Assembly: GCA_007858575.1 (NCBI GenBank)
Contig: CP042279.1
Location: 2,480,001 to 2,544,000 of the forward strand
Direction: 5' to 3'
Source of the DNA: Streptomyces sp. WAC08241
GTDB lineage: Bacteria; Actinomycetota; Actinomycetes; Streptomycetales; Streptomycetaceae
DNA length: 64,000 nucleotides
Both the position numbers and the translations under genes were made by a program. Under the pieces are notes generated by a model. That model worked only from the letters and a program-made list of their open reading frames with translations. It was not told where the DNA came from and did no database searches. The first letter of the stretch is position 1. Each line of letters starts with the position of its first letter. Positions 1 through 9,689 of this stretch are shown here, piece by piece.

Positions 1-3000
1 TGTAGGCGGGCAGGGCGGCGCCGACCAGGACGTCGAGCCGCGCCTTGCCCGGTACGGCGTCGCCCACCAGGTAGGCGGTGAGCCTCGGTTCGCCGCGGCC
101 CTCGAAGCGCGCCGCGACGACGACGGCGGCCGTGACGCCGTCGATCCTCTCCAGGACCCGCTCGATCTCGGCGGGCTCGATGCGGTGGCCCCGCACCTTG
201 ACCTGGGCGTCGGTGCGGCCGAGCCACTCGACCGCGCCGTCCGCGTGCAGGCGGACCTCGTCGCCGGTGCGGTAGAGCCTCGTCCCGGTGGCGGGGTGGC
301 CGACGAAGACCTCCCGGGTCAGGTCGGGCCGTCCTGCGTAGCCGCGGGCCAGCCCGGTGCCGGAGAGGTACAGCTCGCCGGTGCTCCCGGCCGCGCACGG
401 GTTCAGCTCCTCGTCGAGGACGTGGAGCTCCATGTGCGGGAGGGGTTCGCCGAGCGGGAGGAAGGCGCCGACCGGTCCGACCCGGTGGGCCGCGGCCCAG
501 ATCGTGGCCTCGGTGGGGCCGTACAGGTTCCACAGGGCGCGGGCGGGCTCGTGCAGCCGCTCGGCGGTGGCGGGCGACAGGGCCTCGCCGCCGGAGAGGA
601 CGGTCAGCCCGGCGTGCGGGGTCCAGCCGGTCCCCAGGAGCAGGCGCCAGAGGCTCGGCGTGGCCTGGGCCACGGAGACCCCGCTCGCCAGCTCGGCCAG
701 TCGGTACGGGTCGGCCGCGGTCTCGCGGGAGGCGAGGACGACCGTCGCGCCGACGGTGAGCGGCAGGAGGAGTTCCAGCAGGGAGATGTCGAAGGCGACC
801 GTGGTGTGGGCGAGGACGGTGTCGTCCGCGGTGACGCCCAGGCGTCCGCCGATGCCGGTGAGGAAGTCGGCGAGCGCCCCGTGGCCGATCTCGACGCCCT
901 TCGGGTCGCCGGTCGAGCCGCTGGTGAAGAGGGTGTACGCCAGGTCGGCGGCGGTCACGCGCGGGGGCACTGCCTGGGCCGCCCCGTCCGCCCCGGGCAC
1001 CCGCCGCGCGGGGCCCAGGGACGCGCCCAGGTCGTGGGTGCGGGCGTCGGTGAGGATGAGGTCGCAGTCCGAGACGTCCACGTACCGCCGCAGCCGGTCC
1101 ACGGGGTAGCCCGGGTCCAGGGGCAGGAAGGAGGCGCCGGCCCGCAGGACGCCGAGCACGGCGGGGAGCAGCGCGGTGTCGCGCTCCAGCAGGACGCCGA
1201 CCACCGAGCCCCGCTCGACGCCCTCGTCGTGCAGGCGGGCCGCGACGGCGTCCGCCCAGCCGTCGAGACCGGCGTAGTCGAGGGTGCGGTTCCCGGCGCG
1301 GACGGCGACGGCTCCGGGCCGCTCGGCGGCCGCGGCGGCGAAGAGGTCCAGTACGGTCGGGCCGCCGGGCTCTCGTCGGGCTCCCCACCGGCCTCCCCGG
1401 CGGTCCGCGCGCCGGAGGCGGCGGCCTCGGCGGAGTCAGTGGCCTCGCCGGAATCGGCGGAGTCGGCGGGCCGGGCGGACCCGGCGGCCTCCGCCGGCGG
1501 CTCGTCGCCCCGGAGCAGCGCCGCCATGGCCAGGTCCTCGACGCGCTCGACGAAGTCCAGCGCCTCCTCCTCGCCCATGGCGGTCTCCCGCACGAAGACC
1601 GTGGGCGGGCCGTCGGTCAGGCACAGCAGGGCGATCTCGGTGTGGGGTCGGCGGACGCCTCCTCGCCGGGAGCGCGCTCCAGCACCATGACGCGGGTGAA
1701 GCTCGGCTCGTCGGTGCCGAGCGGCCGTCCGGCCAGGCCGAGGCGGACCTCGAGGTCGCCGGTGTAGCCGTGGCGGGCGGAGGCCTCGTCGAGCCTCTCG
1801 CGCAGGGTGCGGGCGGTCCCCCGTCGTAGCGGACGGGGAAGCGGGCGGCCGTCAGCCCGTGCGTGCGCTCCGCGAGGTCGCGGGCGCCGGACGGGGACCA
1901 GGCGAAGTCGAAGACCTCCTCGCCGACGCGCTCGGCGACGGCCGCGAGGAAGGCGCGGAGGACGGCGACGCTCTCGTCGCGCGAGGCGGGGACGTACGCC
2001 AGCTCGTAGTGCCCGTAGTGGGCGGTGGCCGCGGAGAAGTCGTCGGCGGCCAGCGGGGCGGGCCGCACGTCCTCCAGGCGGGCGCGCCACCACGGCTCGT
2101 GGGGGCGCAGGAGCTCCTGGGCGGCGGAGATGTCGGCCAGCCGCTCCTCCGTGACGGCCGGGAGGGCGGCGCCGGGGCGATGCCGAGCCGCTGGGCGGCG
2201 GCCTGGCCGCTGAGCGTGCTGCCGTCGACGGCCCGCCAGTCGCTGAGGACGAGGTCGGCGTCGGGAGCGGCCAGGGTGATGGCCGTGGTGGTGACGGACA
2301 GCACGGTGGTCCCGGTGCGGGTCTCGTCGCGCGGGATCAGCCGGGCCTGCAGGGTGTGGACGGCGCCCCGTTCGGTGACGAGGGCGGGCAGGCCGAGCGG
2401 GTTGGGGAAGGAGCCGTGGTCGAGGGCCCTGACGAGCCGTACGGCCTCGGCGGCGGTGGTGCCGGCGTGGATGACGCCGCCGCCCGCCATGCGCGCGGAC
2501 CGGCGGTAGAAGCGGCGCTCGCGGTCGCTCGTGTCGAGGACCTCGGGGAGGGTGCGCCGGACGACGTGCGGGACGAGGTCGGCGAACAGCTCGATCCCCG
2601 CCTCGGCCGCCTCGTAGGTGAGGGAGAGGGCGGTGGCGTGGTCGCGGACCGGGAACCAGCGCTCCAGGAGCACGCCGCCGGCGTCGACGGCCTCGGTCAT
2701 CAGGTGCCAGGTGGCCGCGTGGCGCGGGGCGCCCTCGTACAGGGCCCAGGCGGGGACGTGGCTGCCGGAGTAGCGCGGCAGCGGGCCGTCGTGGAAGTTG
2801 ATCGCGGCGGTCTTCGGCAGGTCGAGCACGGCTCCGGGCAGGATGCGGAAGTTGACCATGCTGAACAGGTAGTCGAACGGCCGCTCCGACAGGAGCGCCA
2901 CGAGGTCGCCGGCCGGGTCGTGCACGGGGACCCCGTGGGCGCCGGCCCAGGCGGCGACGGCGGGGTCGTCGCTGAGGACGCCCTCGATCGTCACACCGGC

Positions 3001-3069
3001 GTCGAGCAGCCGGGTGCCGCACTGCGTGAGGACGCGGGTGCCGCCGATCAGGTAGCAGTTGGGCTTCAT
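1..3069 (-). CDS. NRPS: formyltransferase - condensation-like linker - adenylation (glycine), cut by left edge
   Basis: The gene starts at ATG 3069, 2 nt after the Rieske stop, and runs off the window. Residues 1-290 form a methionyl-tRNA formyltransferase-like domain with NFHDGPLP (Asn91, His93) and a later Asp129, matching the Asn-His-Asp catalytic set. A shorter stretch (HEPWWRARL...) resembles part of a condensation domain. From about 1600 downward there is an adenylation domain with LFTSGSTGDPKG, LYGPTEATIW, YRTGDE and VKVRGHRIEP. The pocket residues I can align to GrsA read D-I-L-Q-L-G-L-I-W, the known glycine code. Inference: the module activates glycine and N-formylates it, as in initiation modules of formylated peptides. 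Frameshifts near 1375, 1640, 1825 and 2165 look like missing G/C bases. The carrier domain would lie outside the window. Confidence 0.82.
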
Positions 3070-3071
3070 GC

Positions 3072-4261
3072 TCACCGCTCCGCCTTTCCGGGGCCGGCGG
3101 CCTCGCCGCCGTCCTCGGGCGCCCCGGCGGTCTCGCGCGCGACCCAGGCGTCGATCTGGGCGACGACCTCCTCGTCGTAGGAGAGCTGGCCGGGGGTCCA
3201 CAGCGGGTTGGAGAGGCCGCGGTGGGTCCGCTCGCACATCTCCCAGTCCTCGTAGTTGGCCTTGTCCCACAGTGCGAAGACGTCCTCGTGCGAGAAGTCG
3301 CCCTTGGCGGTCTCGGTGGGGTGGAACAGCCAGAAGTGGCGGACGAAGCAGGTGCCGGGGCTCTCCGGCCAGACCCACTGCATCATCACGTAGTCGGCCG
3401 TGAACCCGAAGAGCAGATTGGGCAGGATGGTGATCCAGTTGATCTTCCGGAGGTCGCCCTCGGGGACGTTCGGCATCGGTGTGCGGGGCTGCGCCCCGAC
3501 AGGGAGACGGAGTTGTAGCCGGTGCGGATCGACTGCCAGGCGCCGACGATGTCGCCCCTGAGGTCGTAGGTGCCCGCGTCGTCGAAGTCGGTGATGCGGT
3601 GCAGGTCCTTGTGGGCGGTGGGGAAGTGGAGGCTCTCGTTGACGTTGTGCGCGACGAGCTTCCAGTTCGAGGCGACCGGGTAGTCCTTGGCCTCGACGCA
3701 CTCCAGGTCGGCGAGGTCGTAGACCTTGGCGAACTCGCCGAACTCGCCCAGCGACTCGTCGAGGTCCGGGGCGTCGTCGGACAGCGCCACGAAGACCACG
3801 CCGAAGCGGACCTCGGTCCGCACGGGCAGCAGGCCGTTCTTCTCCTTGTCGAAGAAGTGGTCCAGGTACGTGCCGTTGAGGCTCTTGAGCTTGCCGTTCC
3901 GGTCGTAGACCCAGCAGTGGTAGAGGCAGACGAGGCTCTGGCGCTTCCCGGTGGCCTCTTCGACGAGCTTGTAGCCGCGGTGCCGGCAGTAGTTGTGGTA
4001 GCCCTGGATCCCGTTGTCGCCGTGGATCAGCAGGATGGAACCGGAGCCGATGTTGAGGGTGCTGTAGGCGCCCTTCTCCTTCAGGCGGGAGACGTGGTCG
4101 ACCGGGAGCCAGCGCCGGCCGTAGATGCGGGACATCTCGCGGCGGAACTGCTCCTCGCCCGTGTAGAACCCGTGCGACCTGCCGACGCCGCCGGTCTCGA
4201 AGTAGGGCCTGTCCTCATTCTGGTCACTGATGAGATCGAACATGCTGGACGCACGCGTCAT
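3072..4261 (-). CDS. Rieske non-haem iron oxygenase, alpha-subunit type
   Basis: Oxygenase component of a ring-hydroxylating or N-oxygenating Rieske enzyme. The [2Fe-2S] ligands are visible as CRHRGYKL (Cys92, His94) and CLYHCW (Cys112, His115). The mononuclear iron site follows in ESLHFPTAHKD. ATG 4261 has a GGGAG ribosome site upstream. One break near 3484 restores to SPRTPMPNVPEG if one C is added to a run of four. The gene lies just ahead of the formyl-NRPS and is probably co-transcribed with it; no reductase or ferredoxin partner is in the window. It may oxidise the product of the NRPS or of the neighbouring flavoenzyme; the substrate cannot be read from sequence. Confidence 0.85.
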
Positions 4262-4611
4262 CTGCTGGTCTCCCTCGAACGAAGCGCATGGAATGCCGTG
4301 TCGGCGGCGCGGCGGTCCGGGGCCCGTGGACGGGCCGCACCGGGCCCCGGCGCGCCGGGACGGCGGGGTGACGGGGGTGCTCTGGGGGAGGGGTGTGCGG
4401 ATCCGGCGGGCCCGGCGCGCCGGTGTCCGGGAGCGGACCGGACCGGGCACCGGTGTCCCCCGTGGGGGCGGGCGGTGTCCGGGACGGTCGTCCCGGCACG
4501 GGAGCGCGGAGGGGCGGCGTGGGAGGAGGCCGCGGCGCACACGGTTGGCGCGGAGCACCGGCGCGAGCGCCCGGGGCGGGCCGGGCGCACGGTGTCCGAC
4601 GGAGGGTACGG
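4262..4611. other. 350-bp non-coding spacer
   Basis: The stretch lies between the terminator-like hairpin after the flavoenzyme and the Rieske start. It is very GC-rich and no frame in it looks like a real gene. It presumably holds the promoter of the Rieske-NRPS unit, but I could not single out -35/-10 boxes. Confidence 0.5.
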
Positions 4612-4637
4612 CTCCGGGGACCGGGAGGTCCCCGGAG
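4612..4637 (-). terminator. Hairpin downstream of the FAD monooxygenase
   Basis: Perfect 11-bp arms (4612-4622 and 4627-4637, CTCCGGGGACC) close a 4-nt loop 29 nt past the flavoenzyme stop. There is no T tract, which is common for Streptomyces terminators. It suggests that the flavoenzyme and the Rieske gene are separate transcripts. Confidence 0.6.
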
Positions 4638-4666
4638 GAGGGCGGCGGGAGCCGCGGGCGGCGCGG

Positions 4667-5911
4667 TCAGGCGGCGGGGTCGTAGATCCGCTCGTCCTGC
4701 GGCACGCCGGCGTCGTCGTAGAGCCGCTCCAGGGCGTCCGGCGCGTAGATCTCGTAGTCGGGGACGATGCCGCCGATCAGACCGAGCATCTTGTTCGTCC
4801 ACTCCTGGGACTTGCTCATCGCGCTCATCGTCGCCTTGAAGAACGGCGGCAGTTCGGTGAGCTCGCCCAGCGTCGTCGTGAAGTCGTAGACGCCGGCGCT
4901 CTCCTCGTCGCGGAGCTTGTTGTACTCGGCCAGCGCCTCCTCCATGGGGCGCTCGCCCGCGAGGCCCTGGTGGATGCGCTCCGCGAGCAGCTCGCCGTGC
5001 AGGAACGAGTCCGTGATGCCCCAGCCGGTGTAGGGGTCCTTGTGGTAGCCGGCGTCACCGACCAGCGCCCAGCCGGGGCCGTACGCACGGCGGTAGTAGT
5101 TGTCCGGGTAGCGCATGGGGCGGAAGTCCTCCGCGCGCCGGGCCGTGTCGCGGAACTGCTCGCCCATCTCCGGGGAGACGTCGTCGATGACGGCCCGGAA
5201 GTTGGCCTCGACGTCCTGGCGGAACTCCTTGAGGTACCGCTTGGTGCAGATGGTGGCCACCATGGTGAGGCCGTCGTTGGTCGGCCAGGTGCCGAACCAC
5301 TTCTCGTTCATGCCGTTCTTGTGGTGCAGGCCCCACGATTCGAGACCGGTGTAGTACGAGTAGTAGACGAAGCCGGGGGCGGGGCGCACGTTGTACAGCT
5401 CCGCGCCCACCTTCTTGGCGACCGTGGAGTGGAAGCCGTCGGCGCCGACGACGATCGTGGCGCGGAACTCGCGCTCCGGGCCGTCCCCTTCGCGTCCGCG
5501 GATGCCCGTGACGCGGCCGTCGGAGACCACCACGTCGGTGACGGTGAAGCCCTCCAGGACCTCGGCGCCGGCCCGGCGGGCGGCGTTGACGAGTATCTCG
5601 TCCAGCACGGTGCGGCGCGGGCAGTAGACGGCGTCGACGCCGTCGACGGGGTCCGCGAAGCCGTTGAGCTCGATGCCCCGGTACGCGTAGTGCATCGTGC
5701 GGAGCGCGGGCGTCCCGGCCGCGATGATCTCGTCGAGCAGGCCCCACTCCTTGAGGCGCAGCAGGCCCGCCTGGTGGATGTAGTGGGTCGACACCGAGTC
5801 GCTCGGGAAAGAGGCCCTGTCCACCACGAGAACGCGGTGTCCCTGACGGGCGAGGTGCATGGCCAGAGGCGCTCCGGCGCAACGGCCGCCAACAACAACG
5901 ACATCGTACAT
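4667..5911 (-). CDS. FAD-dependent monooxygenase / reductase (group A flavoprotein fold)
   Basis: An intact 414-residue flavoprotein. The N-terminal dinucleotide motif is VVVGGRCAGAP (residues 5-15). VGADGFHSTVA is the DG motif and LVGDAGYHKDP the GD motif, the three hallmarks of PHBH-type and geranylgeranyl-reductase-like flavoenzymes. There is no WxWxIP, so it is not a classical flavin halogenase. It stands upstream of the Rieske oxygenase and formyl-NRPS and probably serves the same pathway by hydroxylating a substrate or intermediate. It ends in a strong hairpin, so it may be its own transcription unit. This is one of the few genes here without a frameshift, which supports reading the others as base-call errors. 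Exact substrate unknown. Confidence 0.85.
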   Translation of the reverse strand: MYDVVVVGGRCAGAPLAMHLARQGHRVLVVDRASFPSDSVSTHYIHQAGLLRLKEWGLLDEIIAAGTPALRTMHYAYRGIELNGFADPVDGVDAVYCPRRTVLDEILVNAARRAGAEVLEGFTVTDVVVSDGRVTGIRGREGDGPEREFRATIVVGADGFHSTVAKKVGAELYNVRPAPGFVYYSYYTGLESWGLHHKNGMNEKWFGTWPTNDGLTMVATICTKRYLKEFRQDVEANFRAVIDDVSPEMGEQFRDTARRAEDFRPMRYPDNYYRRAYGPGWALVGDAGYHKDPYTGWGITDSFLHGELLAERIHQGLAGERPMEEALAEYNKLRDEESAGVYDFTTTLGELTELPPFFKATMSAMSKSQEWTNKMLGLIGGIVPDYEIYAPDALERLYDDAGVPQDERIYDPAA

Positions 5912-6378
5912 ACGGAGATCCCCCGCCTGGTCGGTTTCAGGACCTGAAGGTCAGTCAGTCCTGCGGTACGAGTGTGGTACGGAGGCTATGGAGGAGGCAG
6001 ATCCAGGTCAAGCGTCGGTAATGATCTAGTAATGCGTGAGGGAAGAGATTTAGCCACTTGAAGGACTCATTCCGCCTTACTGGCGGACGTTATGACCGAT
6101 ATGCCGTACGGATTCAAGCAATAATGTGATGCACGCCACACCCCAAGGAGAGGTAAAGAACAAGCCTTTCATCGCCCTCGGCCGACGCAAACCAAAAGAA
6201 GTGGTTCCGCTTTCGGAAGACCGGAATTGAGCCTTCGAAAGGAGCCGTGCACCGATCGGTGAATACGGCAGCGAAAAGCCCGGCGGCCGGTTCGGCGGCC
6301 CGCGGAAGAACACGCCCGCCGGCGCGCGGAGAAACGGCACCGCGAACGGCGGCGGCCCGCGCCGGGACGATCGGACCA
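5912..6378. other. 467-bp upstream region with lower GC
   Basis: No gene is supported. 5940-6250 is clearly less GC-rich than its surroundings, as expected for a promoter region driving the flavoenzyme leftward. The 3' part lies behind the MMPL stop. Confidence 0.5.
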
Positions 6379-8718
6379 CTATGCCTGACGCCCCGTCAGC
6401 GCGGTAGACCCGGGACACGGGTCCGCGCGACGCGGTTCGCTACGCCCGGCGCCCGTCCGCCGGGGCCCGTTCCGGTTCGGCCCCGCCCTCCCCTCGGTGT
6501 CCAGGTGCGGCAGGATCCGGTCCAGCCAGTGCGGTGTCCACCAGGCGTGCCGGCCGAGGAGGGTCATCACGGCGGGGACGAGCAGCAGGCGGACCACGGT
6601 GGCGTCGATGAGGACGCTGGCGGCGAGGCCGAGGCCGAGCATCTTGACGACGATGTTGTCGGAGACGACGAAGGCCGCGAAGACGCTGACCATGATGAGC
6701 GCGGCGCAGGTGATGACCCGGGCGGTGATCTCCAGGGCGTGGGCGACCGCCGCCTTGGGGTCGCCGGTGCGCAGCCAGGCCTCGCGGACGCGGGAGAGCA
6801 GGAAGATCTCGTAGTCCATGCTCAGGCCGAAGACGATGGCGAACATCATCATCGGGACGTAGCTCTCGATGGGGACCTTGCCGGAGACGCCGAGGGCGGG
6901 TCCGCCCCAGCCCCACTGGAAGACGGCGACGACGACGCCGTACGAGGCGGCGATGGACAGGACGTTGAGGACGGCGGCCTTGAGGGCGACCAGGAGGCCC
7001 CTGAAGACGATCAGGATGACGAGGAAGGCGAGGGCGACCACCACGGCGATGATGAGCGGGAGGCGGCTGGAGACGATGTCGAGGAAGTCGACCTGGGCGG
7101 CCGTGGTGCCGGTGACGTAGGTCTGCGCGTCGGTGCCGGCGGCCGCCTGCGGCAGGACGTCGTCGACGAGGCGGTCGGTCAGCTCGGTGGTCCGCTCGTC
7201 CTGCGGGGAGGCGACCGAGTAGGCGGTGCCGACGAGGACCTGTCCGTCGGAGGTGGGCTGGAGGGGGTGACGGAGGCGGCGTCCGGGACGTCGGCGAGGG
7301 ACTGCTGGAGCTTGGTGGCGAGGGCCGCCCGGTCGTCGGCGGGGACGGCCGACTGGTCGACGACGAGGGTCAGGGGCCGTTGGCGCCGGGGCCGAAGGCC
7401 GTGGAGACGAGGTCGTAGGCGCGCCGGTCGGTGAAGGACTCGGGGTCGGCGCCGTCGCCGATGTGGCCGAGCTGGATGAAGAGCAGCGGGAAGGCCAGGA
7501 CGAGGAGGAGCAGGACGCCGCCGGTCAGGAACCACCAGGGCCGCTTCTCCACCCGTTGGGCGTAGCGGTGCCAGGTTCCGTGGGCGGGCGCCCCGGGTGC
7601 GGCGTCGGTCTCCGCGACGGGCCTGCGGAGGTGGTAGCGGTCGATGCGGCGGCCGACGAGTCCGAGCAGGGCGGGGACGAGGGTGAGCGCGGAGAGCACG
7701 GCGGTGACGACCGTGAAGGCGGCGGCGAGGCCGAGTTTGCCGATGAAGGTGACGCCGGAGACCCACAGGCCGGACAGGGCGATGATGACGGTGCAGCCGG
7801 AGACCAGGACGGCGCGGCCGCTGGTGGTGGTCGCGAGGCCCGCCGCGTCGGCGGGATCGTGGCCGTCCATGAGGTTCTGCCGGTGCCGGGTGATGAGGAA
7901 GAGGGCGTAGTCGATGCCGACGCCCAGACCGATCATCGTGGCGAGGGTGGGCGAGACGGTGCCGAAGGTGAAGGCGGCGGCCACGAGACCGAGGAGGGCG
8001 AGGCCGCAGACCGCCCCGAGGAGCGCCGTGACGAGGGGCAGGACGGCGGCGATCAGGCTGCCGAAGCCGATGACGAGGACCACGATCGCGACGGCGAAGC
8101 CGATGGCCTCGCTGGTGCGGTCGTCGGCCTCGGGGCGGGCCAGTTCGCCGAGGGTGCCGCCGTACTCGACGGTGACGCCGGCGTCGCGGAGCGGCTGGAC
8201 GGCCGTGTCGACGCCGTTCAGGTAGTCGGTGCCGAGCGTGGAGGGCTGCACGCCGAAGCGGACGGTGATGTAGGCGGTCTTGCCGTCGGTGGAGAGCGGC
8301 CCGGTGTCGGGGGTTCCGGCGGGGGTGGCGGGCGGGGTGGTGCCCGGCGGCGGCAGCGGGTTCTGGGCGCTGAGGACGTCGGGCAGCTTCTCCAGGGCGG
8401 TGACGGTGGAGTTGACGGCGGACGCCTCGTCCGTGAGGGGCCGGAGGGCCGGTTCAGGACGATCTGGGCGCCGTAGCCGCCGGCCGCGGGGTCGTGTGCC
8501 TTGAGGACGTCGAGGCCTTGGGCGGACTGCACTCCGGGGAGGTCGAAGTCGTCGGAGTACTGGCCGCCGACGGCCCGGTCGAGGAGCTGGAGGCCCACCA
8601 CGGCCGCCAGCCACAGGACGATGACGACGACGAAGTGGCGGGCGCACCAGTGTCCCGTGCGGTACAGCGCGCCCCTCTGCGGTGACGGCCGTCCCTCGGC
8701 CGGGCTTCCTGCGTTCAT
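6379..8718 (-). CDS. MMPL/RND-family exporter
   Basis: Large integral-membrane exporter of about 780 residues, close to the usual actinobacterial MMPL length. After a cytosolic start (MNAGSPAEG) comes TM1 ([16 protein letters not shown]), an extracellular loop, a first block of about five TM helices containing [17 protein letters not shown], a second loop, and a second block with the matching [18 protein letters not shown]. The two (G)xxxDY motifs in the TM4 and TM10 positions are the proton-relay signature. Frame breaks near 8455, 7375 and 7265 rejoin into one protein. It lies behind the NRPS cluster and could export its product, but MMPLs also carry lipids, so this is only contextual. Confidence 0.88.
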
Positions 8719-8849
8719 GGCGTGGCCGTGTCCCGGTAGGGGGTCCCCGAGCGGTTCCGGCGCCGACGACGTACGGGCCGACCCGTCCATTCTTCGTCCG
8801 CGGCCGCGCTTCGGCATCTCGGCGGGCCGCGGAGGCCGGGGAGGGCCGT

Positions 8850-9549
8850 TCAGGTCAGCAGGCGGTTGGTGTGGGAGGAGCGGCGGGCGGCGGCGAGGAG
8901 GGCGTGGATGCGGGGCCCGCCTCGTCGATGTCGGTGACGGGGGTGGGAAGGGCAGCCGGGCGTCCTGGTGGCCGGTGGGGTGTTCGAGGCGCAGGGTGAT
9001 GCCGTAGCGGTCCAGGGCGACGGGGAGGGCGCGGACCATGTCCCGGTCGGGGCGCGGCCGGACGAGGCGGAGCAGCAGGGGACGAGTTCGGCGTGGTCGT
9101 CGACCAGGTGGGTGAGCATGGCCGCCTCGCAGGTGGCCATCGGGTCGGGCTCGGTCGCCTGGAGTTCGTCGAGCGCGACGAAGGTGCGCCCGTCGGCGTC
9201 CTCCAGGAGTGCCTGGCCGAACTCCATGCAGGTGCTCCGGCTGGCGTCGGACTCGTAGGGGCGTCGAGGAGACCGGTGAGGGTGACGCGGGCGCGGAGGC
9301 GGTCGCGGACCGGGGTGGGGGCGATGTCGGTGAATTCGAGGCGCACGGGGAGGCGGGCGGTCTCCCGGTGGGGCAGTCCTCGGAGGGGTCGTGCAGGTGG
9401 ATGTGGCCCATCGGTCCCGTGCCGTCGAGACGGTGCACCTCCTGCTCGCCGCCGTCGGTGACGACGGTCATGGAGTGGGCCGCGGTCAGGATCGAGCGCA
9501 CGCGTTCGGCGGGGGTGGGACGGGCGGCGCGGGTGCTGGAGGGACGCAT
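8850..9549 (-). CDS. DUF2470-domain protein, iron-regulated
   Basis: About 230 residues starting [11 protein letters not shown]. It contains [18 protein letters not shown] and the C-terminal [13 protein letters not shown]...[16 protein letters not shown], the DUF2470 pattern, a domain that accompanies haem-degrading HugZ-type proteins. No FMN-binding split-barrel half is obvious. Start ATG 9549 lies 45 bp from a good iron box, so expression under iron limitation is likely. It is divergent from mutA. Three single-base breaks (about 8915, 9080, 9260) interrupt the frame. A role in haem or iron handling is inferred from domain and operator only. Confidence 0.7.
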
Positions 9550-9593
9550 GCGAGTTCTCCCGGAGCAGGGGACGGAAAGACCGAAGACCAAAC

Positions 9594-9612
9594 TTAGGCA
9601 AGCCTAACCTAA
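9594..9612. promoter_or_regulatory. DmdR/IdeR-type iron box
   Basis: TTAGGCAAGCCTAACCTAA matches the actinobacterial iron-box consensus (TTAGGTTAGGCTCACCTAA) at 14 of 19 positions, including both outer TTAGG/CCTAA arms. It sits in the divergent region between the DUF2470 gene and mutA, nearer to the former. Confidence 0.8.
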
Positions 9613-9689
9613 CCCGCAAGGGGTGAAGAGAAGAAGGTCACAGTCGTGCGCTCTCCTGCTCGCTTGTCGATCTCCCCTAGCATCCGAGC

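Noticed and set aside
4667..5911. Flavin-dependent halogenase
   Set aside because: The WxWxIP motif is absent. Only the general FAD motifs are present.
3479..5947. Very long plus-strand open frame of over 800 codons
   Set aside because: It is antisense to the Rieske and flavoenzyme genes. Its Val/Gly/Arg-rich text is a by-product of high-GC codons on the other strand.
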